This document shows positions 19,766-27,628 of a stretch of DNA of 64,000 nucleotides, piece by piece; the first letter of the stretch is position 1, and every line of letters starts with the position of its first letter. The notes under the pieces were generated by a model. It did not search any database. It was not told the origin of the DNA and worked only from the letters and a program-made list of their open reading frames with translations. A program made the translations under genes and the position numbers. Source of the stretch: an uncultured Psychrobacter sp. (GTDB lineage: Bacteria > Pseudomonadota > Gammaproteobacteria > Pseudomonadales > Moraxellaceae); the NCBI GenBank assembly GCA_947495055.1, contig CANLXO010000013.1:28260-92259 (forward strand), written 5' to 3'.

Positions 19766-20674
19766 TTAACCATAACGACCAGTAATATAGTCCTCGGTCG
19801 CTTTTTGCGCAGGAGTGGTAAATATCTGATCCGTCGCACCCATCTCTACCATATCACCTAGATACATATAGGCAGTATAATCTGAAACACGCGCCGCTTG
19901 TTGCATGTTATGGGTGACGATAGCGATGGTATAGTCGTTTTTTAAATCAGTAATCAGCTCTTCGATAGCGCCTGTTGAAATGGGATCAAGCGCGGAGGTA
20001 GGCTCATCTAATAGCAGGACTTCAGGCTTGGTGGCGACTCCGCGTGCAATACAAAGCCGTTGCTGCTGACCACCCGACAGCGATAGTCCTGAGGCTTTAA
20101 GCTTATCTTTGACCTCCGACCATAACGCCGCCTTTTTTAGTGCCCACTCAACACGATCATTCATCTCTGATTTACTCAGCTTCTCATACAGACGCACGCC
20201 AAAAGCGACGTTGTCATAGATAGACATAGGGAAGGGGGTTGGCTTTTGAAACACCATACCGACGCGCGCCCGCAATAGATTAACGTCCAAATCTTTATCT
20301 AAGATATTTTTGCCATCAAGACTAATTTGACCCTCTGCATGCATATTTGGATATAAGTCATACATACGATTAAAGGTGCGTAGTAACGTTGATTTGCCGC
20401 AGCCTGAGGGGCCAATGAACGCTGTGACCTTTTTTTCTGGAATGTCGATATTGATATTTTTTAATGCTTGAAATTCACCATAATAAAAGCTTAAGTCACG
20501 AATAGCTATTTTGGCCGCTGGCATGTTATCAGGCATATCTGCTATCGTTTGCTGCGTGAAGCTTGCTTTATCTGGCTGCTGCTGTTGACCTTTGGTCATC
20601 GACGGCGTTAGCAGATTGCGTGTGCTGATAGTCTCTGTTTGCTGCACTTTTTTTCTTTCCAATACATCAGTCAT
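19766..20674 (-). CDS. pstB: PstB, phosphate ABC transporter ATPase
   Basis: PstB powers high-affinity phosphate uptake at the inner face of the membrane. Walker [10 protein letters not shown] lies at 88-96, the ABC signature [14 protein letters not shown] near 195 and Walker [15 protein letters not shown] just after. At 302 residues it is about 45 longer than E. coli PstB. The extra part is an N-terminal Gln/Thr-rich extension before [19 protein letters not shown] precedes the ATG, which supports the extended start. Pst operon member. Confidence 0.97.
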   Translation of the reverse strand: MTDVLERKKVQQTETISTRNLLTPSMTKGQQQQPDKASFTQQTIADMPDNMPAAKIAIRDLSFYYGEFQALKNINIDIPEKKVTAFIGPSGCGKSTLLRTFNRMYDLYPNMHAEGQISLDGKNILDKDLDVNLLRARVGMVFQKPTPFPMSIYDNVAFGVRLYEKLSKSEMNDRVEWALKKAALWSEVKDKLKASGLSLSGGQQQRLCIARGVATKPEVLLLDEPTSALDPISTGAIEELITDLKNDYTIAIVTHNMQQAARVSDYTAYMYLGDMVEMGATDQIFTTPAQKATEDYITGRYG

Positions 20675-20757
20675 CGTGTCACCTCTCTATTTTTTGTTTG
20701 ATCAAATGAAGGTTGCTATAGGTTTTAATGCGCCTCAACGCGCCATAACGTTATGCG

Positions 20758-21654
20758 CTATCGAGTATGGTCTCTGCCACCGATTGAGCGTGCGACAATA
20801 TTTAAGGTTAATACCGTACCCGTAATCAGTAGTGCCGCTGACCAAGCCAGTGCATGCCAATTGTCGTACGGACTCATCGCAAATTGATAAATGGTGTTAG
20901 GCAGGTTAGCCATGGGTCCTGTCATATCAGTACTAAAATACTGGTTGTTCAGCGCAGTAAATAGTAGGGGCGCGGTCTCACCTGTGATGCGCGCAAAAGC
21001 TAAGAGCACGCCTGTGGTCAGACCCGCTTTAGCCGCTTTTAGCGTGACCGTACTGACTAGCTTCCATTTGGGTGTGCCTAGGGCATACGCCGCTTCGCGC
21101 AGGGTATTGGGTACGAGATTGAGCATGTTTTCAGTGGTGCGCACAACGACAGGAATCACAATCAGCGCTAATGCCACCGCACCTGCCCAACCCGAGAAGC
21201 TTTGCCCTTTGACCATTAGCGCATAGACAAACAGACCGATAACGATGGAAGGCGCTGATAGTAAAATATCATTCAAAAAGCGCGTGACCTTACCTAGTAT
21301 GCTGCCGTGTGAGAATTCGGCTAAATAAATACCTGCCATCATGCCTATCGGCGCACCAATCGCAAGTCCTGAAAAGGCGAGCATCATAGAGCCAACGATA
21401 GCGTTGCGCAGACCACCTACGCCCATAGGCGGCGGCGTATCTGCCGTAAATATGGGCATAGTGACCAGACCTTGAACCCCCTCGCTAAGCAGTGTTAGCA
21501 AAATCCACGAGAGCCAAAATAAACCAAAGCCCATAGCCAATAGCGCAAATCCAAGCCCTAGTTTGTTAATCAAGCGGCGTTTGTTATATAAACGCTGGTT
21601 ATAACGAGTATCAAAGCTTGCAGCAGGCTTAGTAGTCACAGGCGCTGAGGTCAT
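20758..21654 (-). CDS. pstA: PstA, phosphate ABC transporter permease
   Basis: One of two membrane permeases of the Pst system. The 298-residue protein has about six membrane helices and the cytoplasmic coupling loop EAAYALGTPKWKLVSTVTL that contacts PstB. AGGAG lies 9 bases before the ATG. It sits between pstC and pstB with gaps of about 80 bases. Confidence 0.96.
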   Translation of the reverse strand: MTSAPVTTKPAASFDTRYNQRLYNKRRLINKLGLGFALLAMGFGLFWLSWILLTLLSEGVQGLVTMPIFTADTPPPMGVGGLRNAIVGSMMLAFSGLAIGAPIGMMAGIYLAEFSHGSILGKVTRFLNDILLSAPSIVIGLFVYALMVKGQSFSGWAGAVALALIVIPVVVRTTENMLNLVPNTLREAAYALGTPKWKLVSTVTLKAAKAGLTTGVLLAFARITGETAPLLFTALNNQYFSTDMTGPMANLPNTIYQFAMSPYDNWHALAWSAALLITGTVLTLNIVARSIGGRDHTR

Positions 21655-21730
21655 AAGGCGATTCTCCTTTTTGGGTTTAATAGTAGCTTTGTTCTAAAAC
21701 ATTATCGGCTGTAGCGCTTATGCATCTAAC

Positions 21731-22681
21731 TCAATTGCCCGCTTTTTGGTCAATACGCATCAGCATTAATTTAGATATCGAGAGCACGATAAAGGTAATG
21801 ACAAACAGAATCAGTCCTAAATGTAACAAGGATGCTAAGTGCAACTCGCTTGATGCTTCGGCGAACTCATTGGCGAGTGCTGAGGTAATGGTAACCCCAG
21901 AGGTGAATAGACTGGGGCTGATATTAAAGGCATTACCGATCAAAAAGGTCACTGCCATTGTCTCGCCTAAGGCGCGACCCAAACCCAAAATCACTCCGCC
22001 GACTACGCCCGTTTTGGTATAAGGCAGAATGATTTTGAACATCACCTCCCACGTAGTAGCGCCCATACCGTATGCCGATTCTTTAAGCAAGTCAGGCACG
22101 ACTAAGAACACATCACGCATGGTCGCCGCGATAAAAGGAATAATCATAATAGCGAGCACTAAGGAGGCGGTAAACATACCTAATCCCATCGGTGCGCCCA
22201 CAAACAGCTTGCCAATGACAGGCAGCGGCCCGATATGTTCGATAAACCAAGGCTGAATATGATCGCCAAAGAAGGGCGCGAAGACAAACAAACCCCACAT
22301 ACCATAGATGATAGAAGGGATGCCTGCCAATAATTCAATGGCAATACCTAACGGCCTCTTTAAAAAGGTAGGGCATAGCTCAGTCAAAAAAATAGCAATA
22401 CCAAAACTCACAGGCACCGCAATGCAGATAGCAATAAAGGAGGTGACTAGCGTGCCATAAATGGGCGCGAGCGCACCGTACTGATCACCGACCGTATCCC
22501 AGTTATTACTGGTATAAAATCCCAAGCCAAATTCGCTGATACTGGGCCATGCGCCTACCACGAGGGAGAGCATAATACCGCCCAGCGATAACAGCACCAA
22601 GATAGCAAAGGCTTTGGTCGCAGTGACAAAAATCGCATCCAAGCGTTTTTGTTTTGCCAGTTGGGAGTTTAGATCTGCCAT
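21731..22681 (-). CDS. pstC: PstC, phosphate ABC transporter permease
   Basis: Second membrane permease of the Pst system, 316 residues with about six helices. Family blocks include [18 protein letters not shown] and the coupling loop [20 protein letters not shown]. It follows pstS by 52 bases. The N-terminal [10 protein letters not shown] segment before the first helix is cytoplasmic. Confidence 0.96.
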   Translation of the reverse strand: MADLNSQLAKQKRLDAIFVTATKAFAILVLLSLGGIMLSLVVGAWPSISEFGLGFYTSNNWDTVGDQYGALAPIYGTLVTSFIAICIAVPVSFGIAIFLTELCPTFLKRPLGIAIELLAGIPSIIYGMWGLFVFAPFFGDHIQPWFIEHIGPLPVIGKLFVGAPMGLGMFTASLVLAIMIIPFIAATMRDVFLVVPDLLKESAYGMGATTWEVMFKIILPYTKTGVVGGVILGLGRALGETMAVTFLIGNAFNISPSLFTSGVTITSALANEFAEASSELHLASLLHLGLILFVITFIVLSISKLMLMRIDQKAGN

Positions 22682-22733
22682 AACAGTCTCAATATTTTAA
22701 TAAGTTTAACAATAGAGATGACTAGGGGTTCGT

Positions 22734-23843
22734 CTAGAGGTTTGAGGTGTAAACAGGCTGGCCTTCGCTATCGACAACCTCACTCCATTTCGCTTTGAAC
22801 AACGTCACGGTGCTATCAGAGAAAGGTACGTAATCAAGCGCTAGCGTATCCTCATCCCCTTGGCTATACGCCCAATCGAAAAAGGCTAAGACCCCTGCAA
22901 CTTGCTGTGCATCTTTTGGTTGCTTGTGCACTAAAATAAAAGTCGCGGCGGCGATAGGCCATGCTTGCGCGGTCTCAGAATTGGTAATGACTTTATAAAA
23001 GCCTTCTTGTTGTGACCAGTCGATGTCACCTGCTGCGGCAAAGGTGTCGATAGAAGGCTGTACGATATTACCTGCGGCATTTTTGAGCGCGACGTGTGAC
23101 ATGCCGTTTTGCTTGGCATAGGCATACTCAACATAGCCAATTGAGTTATTCATACGCGTCACATAGCTGGCGACGCCTTCGTTACCTTTACCGCCTGCGC
23201 CCGTAGCTGAGGTTGGCCATTTGACAGTCTTATCCACGCCAACATTGTTATTCCAGTCGCTAGATACCTTGGCCAAGTAATCGGTAAAGTTAAAGGTCGT
23301 GCCTGAACCGTCCGAGCGAAACACAGTAGTGATTGCTGCATCAGGCAGCGCCAAATCTGGGTTCATGGCTTTGATAGCAGGGTCATTCCAGTTGCTAATT
23401 TTGCCCAGATAGATATCGGCTAAAGTGTCACCATCTAATTTTAATTGACCAGGCGCTATGCCTTTAATATTAACCACAGGAACGACGCCACCGATCACCG
23501 TTGGGAATTGAATTAGACCAGCTGCATTTAGCTCCTCTGGTGTCATAGGGGCATCGGACGCCCCAAAATCGACCGTATTGGCAATGATTTGCTTGATACC
23601 GCCCGACGAGCCAATCGACTGATAGTTGACTTGACCACCTGTCGATTGGTTATAAGCGTCTGACCACTTGGCGTAGATAGGCTGCGGAAATGAGGCACCC
23701 GCTCCAGTGATACTCATAGATACGTTTTCGCTAGCGCCAGCAGCATTATTGCTCTGAGCGGCAGCCGTATCATTCGTTGACTGACTACAAGCGCTTAAGC
23801 TAAGTACGCTGGCGAGGGCGACGACTAAAAATGAGTAACGCAT
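22734..23843 (-). CDS. pstS: PstS, periplasmic phosphate-binding lipoprotein
   Basis: PstS captures inorganic phosphate and hands it to PstC/PstA. The 369-residue precursor has a lipoprotein-type signal (LSLSAC, Cys19). The mature domain shows GAGASFPQPIYAKW near 48, the phosphate-contacting DFGASDAPMT, and FRSDGSGTTFNFTDYL. The lipobox indicates a lipid-anchored form rather than the soluble one of E. coli. AGGAG precedes the ATG. Two Pho boxes and a -10 element lie upstream, so phosphate starvation control through PhoB is expected. Confidence 0.97.
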   Translation of the reverse strand: MRYSFLVVALASVLSLSACSQSTNDTAAAQSNNAAGASENVSMSITGAGASFPQPIYAKWSDAYNQSTGGQVNYQSIGSSGGIKQIIANTVDFGASDAPMTPEELNAAGLIQFPTVIGGVVPVVNIKGIAPGQLKLDGDTLADIYLGKISNWNDPAIKAMNPDLALPDAAITTVFRSDGSGTTFNFTDYLAKVSSDWNNNVGVDKTVKWPTSATGAGGKGNEGVASYVTRMNNSIGYVEYAYAKQNGMSHVALKNAAGNIVQPSIDTFAAAGDIDWSQQEGFYKVITNSETAQAWPIAAATFILVHKQPKDAQQVAGVLAFFDWAYSQGDEDTLALDYVPFSDSTVTLFKAKWSEVVDSEGQPVYTSNL

Positions 23844-23875
23844 AACGGCTCCTAAAAATGACTGGTTTATGAGTG

Positions 23876-23910
23876 ATTATCTTTTATCATTTGTGACAAT
23901 TTGATGAATT
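23876..23910 (-). promoter_or_regulatory. Proximal Pho box and -10 of the pst operon
   Basis: On the minus strand AATTCATCAAATTGTCAC (23893-23910) matches the PhoB box, whose two halves are of the TGTCA type separated by four bases. Eleven bases downstream stands GATAAT (23876-23881), a good -10. This is the usual layout of a PhoB-activated promoter, in which the box replaces the -35. The start of pstS follows about 35 bases further. Confidence 0.75.
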
Positions 23911-23957
23911 TGCTTGGCATGATGTGTGAATCAATAAGCACATCATGCCAAGCAAAT
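23908..23957. repeat. Perfect 19-bp inverted repeat between two Pho boxes
   Basis: ATTTGCTTGGCATGATGTG (23908-23926) is followed by a 12-base spacer and its exact complement at 23939-23957. The left arm overlaps the proximal Pho box by three bases and the right arm abuts the distal Pho box. There is no T run, so it is not a standard terminator. It may be a binding site for another regulator or a cruciform-forming insert. Confidence 0.95.
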
Positions 23958-23975
23958 ATGACAATTTGATGACAT
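23958..23975 (-). promoter_or_regulatory. Distal Pho box of the pst operon
   Basis: On the minus strand ATGTCATCAAATTGTCAT closely fits the PhoB box. It has the same orientation as the proximal box, with 65 bases between equivalent positions (about six helical turns). It also matches the phoB-upstream box GTGTCATCAAACCGTCAC. Confidence 0.8.
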
Positions 23976-24415
23976 TGATAAATTTAAGCAAAAGAGAGTT
24001 AAAAATTGACAGAAGTTAGGGCATGTCCCTTATCTAGAAAAGTAAGTTCAACACGCTCTAGAGTTTCTATACAAGCCTGAAAAGTTGCCAGCGCCAAAGG
24101 CAATACTAGGATCGATATAACCTTTAAATGATGCCAAATAAAAAAGGCACTTATTTATGCATTTGTTTAAAGGTGCTTAGATTTAAAGAGATTTAGATTT
24201 AAAGGGATTTAGATGAGTGAGTAGGACTGAGTTTGGAGGAGAGCGCAGTTTACGAGAAGGCAAGAGCAGCTAACAAAGTTTAAATACAAGCCCATTACTT
24301 TGTTAGCTTATATAGTGAATATACTCTTAAAAATTTGCTTATGGATTGCTATACCTATTATCATGTCGATGCACATTTGAATACAAAAAGACAATAACCT
24401 AAATCGGAGTAAATA
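23976..24415. other. Intergenic region between pstS and the peroxiredoxin gene
   Basis: This non-coding stretch lies right of the Pho boxes. It holds a 16-bp tandem duplication (24179-24210) and a 10-bp inverted repeat GCTAACAAAG/CTTTGTTAGC (24269-24278 and 24298-24307). The peroxiredoxin promoter is probably within 24300-24380. No open reading frame with a ribosome binding site is seen. Confidence 0.6.
24179..24210. repeat. 16-bp tandem duplication
   Basis: AGATTTAAAGAGATTT is followed immediately by AGATTTAAAGGGATTT, one mismatch in 16. A partial third copy (AGATG) follows. Confidence 0.85.
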
Positions 24416-24943
24416 ATGATTACCCATGTCCCTGATATGACTTTTAAAACTCGTGTTCGTGATGACTCTATTGAAGGAGATAACCCATTCACCTGGTATG
24501 ATTTAACCACAGATGAGCTATTTGCCAATAAAAAAGTGGTGGTGTTCTCACTACCAGGTGCTTTTACGCCAACTTGTTCGACCAGCCATCTCCCTCGTTA
24601 TGAAGAGCTTTACCCTGAGTTTAAAGCGTTAGGCGTGGATGAAATCGTTTGCATTTCTGTCAATGATGCCTTCGTCATGTACCAATGGGGCCTAAAGCAA
24701 AACCGCGAAAACGTATTTTTGCTGCCTGATGGTAATGGTGAGTTCACTCGCAAAATGGGCATGCTCGTTGATAAGAGTAATCTGGGCTTTGGTATGCGCT
24801 CATGGCGTTATTCGATGCTTGTCGACAATAAAGCCATCAAAAAAGTGTTTAAGGAACCTGATTTTGGCGACAATTGCCCAATAGATCCGTTTGAAGTATC
24901 AGATGCAGACACTATGCTTGAGTATTTAAAAAGTAATGCTTAA
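24416..24943 (+). CDS. Peroxiredoxin of the Prx5 (AhpC/TSA-type II) family
   Basis: This thiol peroxidase reduces hydrogen peroxide and organic peroxides. The 175-residue protein has the peroxidatic Cys in [16 protein letters not shown] (about residue 50) and the family segment MYQWGLKQ. The [22 protein letters not shown] block fits the Prx5/type II subgroup. No glutaredoxin domain is fused. A second Cys in DNCPIDP near residue 155 could act as resolving cysteine; this is inference. GGAG precedes the ATG and a terminator follows, so it is a single-gene unit. Confidence 0.92.
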   Translation: MITHVPDMTFKTRVRDDSIEGDNPFTWYDLTTDELFANKKVVVFSLPGAFTPTCSTSHLPRYEELYPEFKALGVDEIVCISVNDAFVMYQWGLKQNRENVFLLPDGNGEFTRKMGMLVDKSNLGFGMRSWRYSMLVDNKAIKKVFKEPDFGDNCPIDPFEVSDADTMLEYLKSNA

Positions 24944-24979
24944 ATACTAGTCTCAAATATCAGTCCTCAAACACAAGAA

Positions 24980-25023
24980 AAAAAACTGCGTCGTCCTTAA
25001 ATATAAGGGCTACGCAGTTTTTT
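24980..25023 (+). terminator. Terminator of the peroxiredoxin gene
   Basis: AAAACTGCGT and ACGCAGTTTT pair around a partly paired loop and are followed by T residues, about 40 bases after the stop. Confidence 0.85.
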
Positions 25024-25137
25024 ATGGTTTTTAAGACTGTCTATCGCTGATTCGAGCTAGCCTAGGAGGGATCATCCTACATTAGAAATAGCATATATAC
25101 TTAGGTAGCTACACTTAGGTAGCACACCTCACTAGTA

Positions 25138-25971
25138 TCATATTTCAGACTTTCCTAGCAATTGCCCCATTTGTACGGTTGAGCCATGTTTCATGGTATT
25201 TTGCCAAGCCGTTTTTGCGCCTTTTGGTAGTACCACGATAGCGGTTGAGCCCAAATAAAAACGCCCAAGCTCCTCACCTTTTGCCAGATTAATATCATGC
25301 TGGGATTCTTGAATGTTATCAGTGCGAGTGATTTTACCCGTGGCAACGGTTTCGATACCCGCGACGATCATTGCACCGACCATAACGACGGCAGCTTTGC
25401 CGTATTGGGTATCAAACAGACACACCAAACGCTCATTACGCGCAAATAGGTCAGGTACATTGGCGGCCGTGGTATTATTGACCGAAAATAATGTGCCCGG
25501 TACATAGCGGGTCGCTATCAGTTTGCCATCAAAAGGCATGTGCACACGATGATAGTTACTTGGCGCAAGATACACCGTCGCAAAGCTACCGTCCGCAAAA
25601 TACTCGCCATCCGCGCTATTGGCGAGCAGTTGACCGATATCGTAGTCGCGACCTTTGGCTTGTAATAGTTTATGATCTCTGATTTGACCGAGCTGCGATA
25701 TCACACCATCAGCAGGACTCACGATTCCGTTGTTAGTGGCATCAATGACACGCGCATCATCTTTGAGCTCACGGGTAAAAAAGTCATTAAAGCTCTCATA
25801 AGCATTGAAGTTATCACGCTCATACTCATCAAGTGTGACATGATAAGCTTTAGCGAAGCTGCGGATAAAAGCACGTTTGACCATAGGGTGACGGCTTGAG
25901 GCCAAGCGCCCAGCAACTTCGCTTAATTGCTGCTGCGGGACAAACTGTTGGATCGTGGCGAATAAATTCAT
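25138..25971 (-). CDS. psd: Phosphatidylserine decarboxylase proenzyme
   Basis: Psd makes phosphatidylethanolamine from phosphatidylserine at the inner membrane. The 277-residue proenzyme carries the self-cleavage motif LGST near the C-terminus (FYLGSTAIVVLP), where the Ser becomes the pyruvoyl group. Other family blocks are FNDFFTRELKDDAR, SPADGVISQLG, NYHRVHMPFDG and VGAMIVAGIETV. ATG 25971 (MNLFATIQQF) fits the family start. An open frame extends to 26067, but the added residues look unlike Psd. The ribosome binding site is weak. Divergent from dtd, with a MITE-like element between. Confidence 0.95.
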   Translation of the reverse strand: MNLFATIQQFVPQQQLSEVAGRLASSRHPMVKRAFIRSFAKAYHVTLDEYERDNFNAYESFNDFFTRELKDDARVIDATNNGIVSPADGVISQLGQIRDHKLLQAKGRDYDIGQLLANSADGEYFADGSFATVYLAPSNYHRVHMPFDGKLIATRYVPGTLFSVNNTTAANVPDLFARNERLVCLFDTQYGKAAVVMVGAMIVAGIETVATGKITRTDNIQESQHDINLAKGEELGRFYLGSTAIVVLPKGAKTAWQNTMKHGSTVQMGQLLGKSEI

Positions 25972-26291
25972 AATAAAGCTACCAAAGTATTTTGTATAAG
26001 AGCGGTGTTTGTATAAGTACATGAATGGCGGTATTTTATCATGATAAAGCGGATGCTGTGTGAGCATAAGTTATCGGTTTACGACTGTTTTATTTAGCCC
26101 TTTTACTAAAACGTGCAAGCTATAGTCGATATCAAATAAAACAGATAAGTCATATTGTAGCGCGAGATTGAAATAGTTTTTTCTTGCGTGCTGTGCCTAC
26201 GCCGCTCGATGCTGCAAAAAAACTATTTCAACCTCGCTGTATTTTTTTATATTAGACTGATTATAGTATCAATCTCAACAAAGGAGTCAGA
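25972..26291. other. Divergent region between psd and dtd
   Basis: About 320 bases, nearly half of which is the MITE-like palindrome at 26120-26266. The element ends 25 bases before the dtd ATG, so the dtd promoter lies inside or beyond it. AAAGGAG is a good ribosome binding site for dtd. Confidence 0.6.
26120..26266. mobile_element. 147-bp palindromic MITE-like element, copy 1
   Basis: The unit begins CTATAGT and ends with GACTGATTATAG. Inside, a 21-base arm (GCGAGATTGAAATAGTTTTTT, 26162-26182) pairs with 26217-26237 with one mismatch, around a loop containing CTTGCGTGCTGTGCCTACGC. The second copy at 41224-41370 has the same length, the same ATAAAACAGATA block near the left end, the same loop and the same AGACTGA right end. 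There is no coding capacity, so it is a non-autonomous repeat. Confidence 0.85.
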
Positions 26292-26732
26292 ATGAAGGCA
26301 CTCATTCAGCGGGTTCATAATGCCAGTGTCACGGTCGGCGCAGAGACTGTTGGCGCTATAGAGCAGGGCGTATTAGCTTATATTGGGCTTGGACACGAGG
26401 ATACGATAGATCATGGCAAGCGTATGATCGATAAAATATTAACCTACCGTATTTTTGAAAATGCAGATCATAAGCTTGACCGAAACGTGCAACAAGTGAA
26501 TGGCGGTGTATTGTTAGTATCGCAATTTACCCTTATGGCAAAAACCAATAAGGGTCGGCGTCCCGACTTTGGCGGCGCAATGGCACCTGATAAAGCGCAG
26601 GCACTATTTGCTGAGATGGTCGCTTACGCCCAGTCTAAGCATGCAAACGTTGCCACAGGTCAGTTTGGCGCTAATATGCAGGTTGCAAGTATTAATGATG
26701 GACCACTTAACTTTATATTAGAAGTGTTATAG
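26292..26732 (+). CDS. dtd: D-aminoacyl-tRNA deacylase
   Basis: Dtd removes D-amino acids and mischarged glycine from tRNA. The 146-residue protein has the conserved VSQFTLMA motif near residue 78 and the C-terminal Gly-cisPro motif in NDGPLNFILEVL. Leu replaces the more common Val/Thr after the Pro, a mild variation. AAAGGAG precedes the ATG. It is divergent from psd. The following phoB has its own Pho-box promoter. Confidence 0.95.
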   Translation: MKALIQRVHNASVTVGAETVGAIEQGVLAYIGLGHEDTIDHGKRMIDKILTYRIFENADHKLDRNVQQVNGGVLLVSQFTLMAKTNKGRRPDFGGAMAPDKAQALFAEMVAYAQSKHANVATGQFGANMQVASINDGPLNFILEVL

Positions 26733-26775
26733 CGCTAAATGTTATAAATTATAGAACCTAATGTTATAGAGCTAA

Positions 26776-26793
26776 GTGTCATCAAACCGTCAC
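26776..26793 (+). promoter_or_regulatory. Pho box upstream of phoB
   Basis: GTGTCATCAAACCGTCAC fits the PhoB box (two TGTCA/GTCAC halves 11 bases apart) and resembles both pst boxes. It lies 79 bases before the phoB ATG, which suggests autoregulation of phoBR. Confidence 0.8.
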
Positions 26794-26872
26794 AATTTAC
26801 GTGTTTAATAAGTAGTCAGTAAGCATCGACTTTATATGTTAATTACTCAAAGTTTTATAACAAGGCTTGTAT

Positions 26873-27580
26873 ATGCAAAGTGAGCAGATTTTGATTGTCG
26901 AGGATGAGCTTGCGATTCGCGAAATGGTAGTGATGACCCTTGAGAGCGCAGGGTTTGAGAGTTTGCAAGCGGCGGACGCGTTTGAGGCATACCAGCAAGT
27001 GGTGGATCATAGGCCAGCGCTGATTTTGCTAGACTGGATGTTGCCCGGTGATAAAAGCGGTATTGATTTTTGTCGCATGCTAAAGAGTGATGAGTTGCTG
27101 CGCGAGATACCGGTCATTATGCTCACGGCAAAAGGAGAGGAAGATAACAAGGTTCATGGTCTCGATGCCGGCGCGGACGATTATATGACCAAGCCGTTCT
27201 CGACGCGTGAGCTGATCTCAAGAATCAAGGCAGTGCTACGCCGTAGTAGCGCACTTAGTAGTGATACACCGATAACAATAGGCGCGCTTAGGTTAGATAA
27301 TCAAAGCCAGCGGGTGAGTGCTAATGGACAGTTTATCGATATAGGTCCGACAGAATATCGCTTACTGGCGTTTTTTATGAGTCGTCCAGAGCGCGCTTAT
27401 ACGCGCTCGCAGCTATTAGATCAGGTTTGGGGCGGCAACGTCTATATCGAAGAGCGAACAGTCGATGTACACATTCGGCGCTTACGTAAATTACTACGTC
27501 CTTATGGCTGTGATACCTTGATTCAAACGGTTCGCGGCACCGGTTATCGTATGTCTAGTTTGATTGAAAAAAAGCAGTAA
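26873..27580 (+). CDS. phoB: PhoB, phosphate regulon response regulator
   Basis: PhoB is the DNA-binding activator of the phosphate starvation regulon. The 235-residue protein has a receiver domain with acidic pocket VEDE (about residues 9-12), phospho-Asp in LLDWMLPG (about 54) and Lys in MTKPFS. An OmpR-type winged helix follows, with YTRSQLLDQVWGGNVYIEER and DVHIRRLRKLL. The ATG at 26873 has AAGG 8 bases upstream and replaces a TTG two codons earlier. phoR follows after 48 bases. A Pho box stands upstream. Confidence 0.96.
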   Translation: MQSEQILIVEDELAIREMVVMTLESAGFESLQAADAFEAYQQVVDHRPALILLDWMLPGDKSGIDFCRMLKSDELLREIPVIMLTAKGEEDNKVHGLDAGADDYMTKPFSTRELISRIKAVLRRSSALSSDTPITIGALRLDNQSQRVSANGQFIDIGPTEYRLLAFFMSRPERAYTRSQLLDQVWGGNVYIEERTVDVHIRRLRKLLRPYGCDTLIQTVRGTGYRMSSLIEKKQ

Positions 27581-27628
27581 ACGAAACCACTAAACACAGT
27601 CTCGCTACGAGAAAGGATGAGAGTAGTC

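Noticed and set aside
24980-25123. Regulatory meaning of the doubled ACTTAGGTAGC (25099-25109 and 25113-25123)
   Set aside because: It lies beyond the ends of two convergent genes (peroxiredoxin and psd), far from any start, and is short.
27581-27628. Frameshift that removed the PhoR membrane domain
   Set aside because: Only 48 bases separate phoB and phoR, too few to contain two helices and a linker in any frame.
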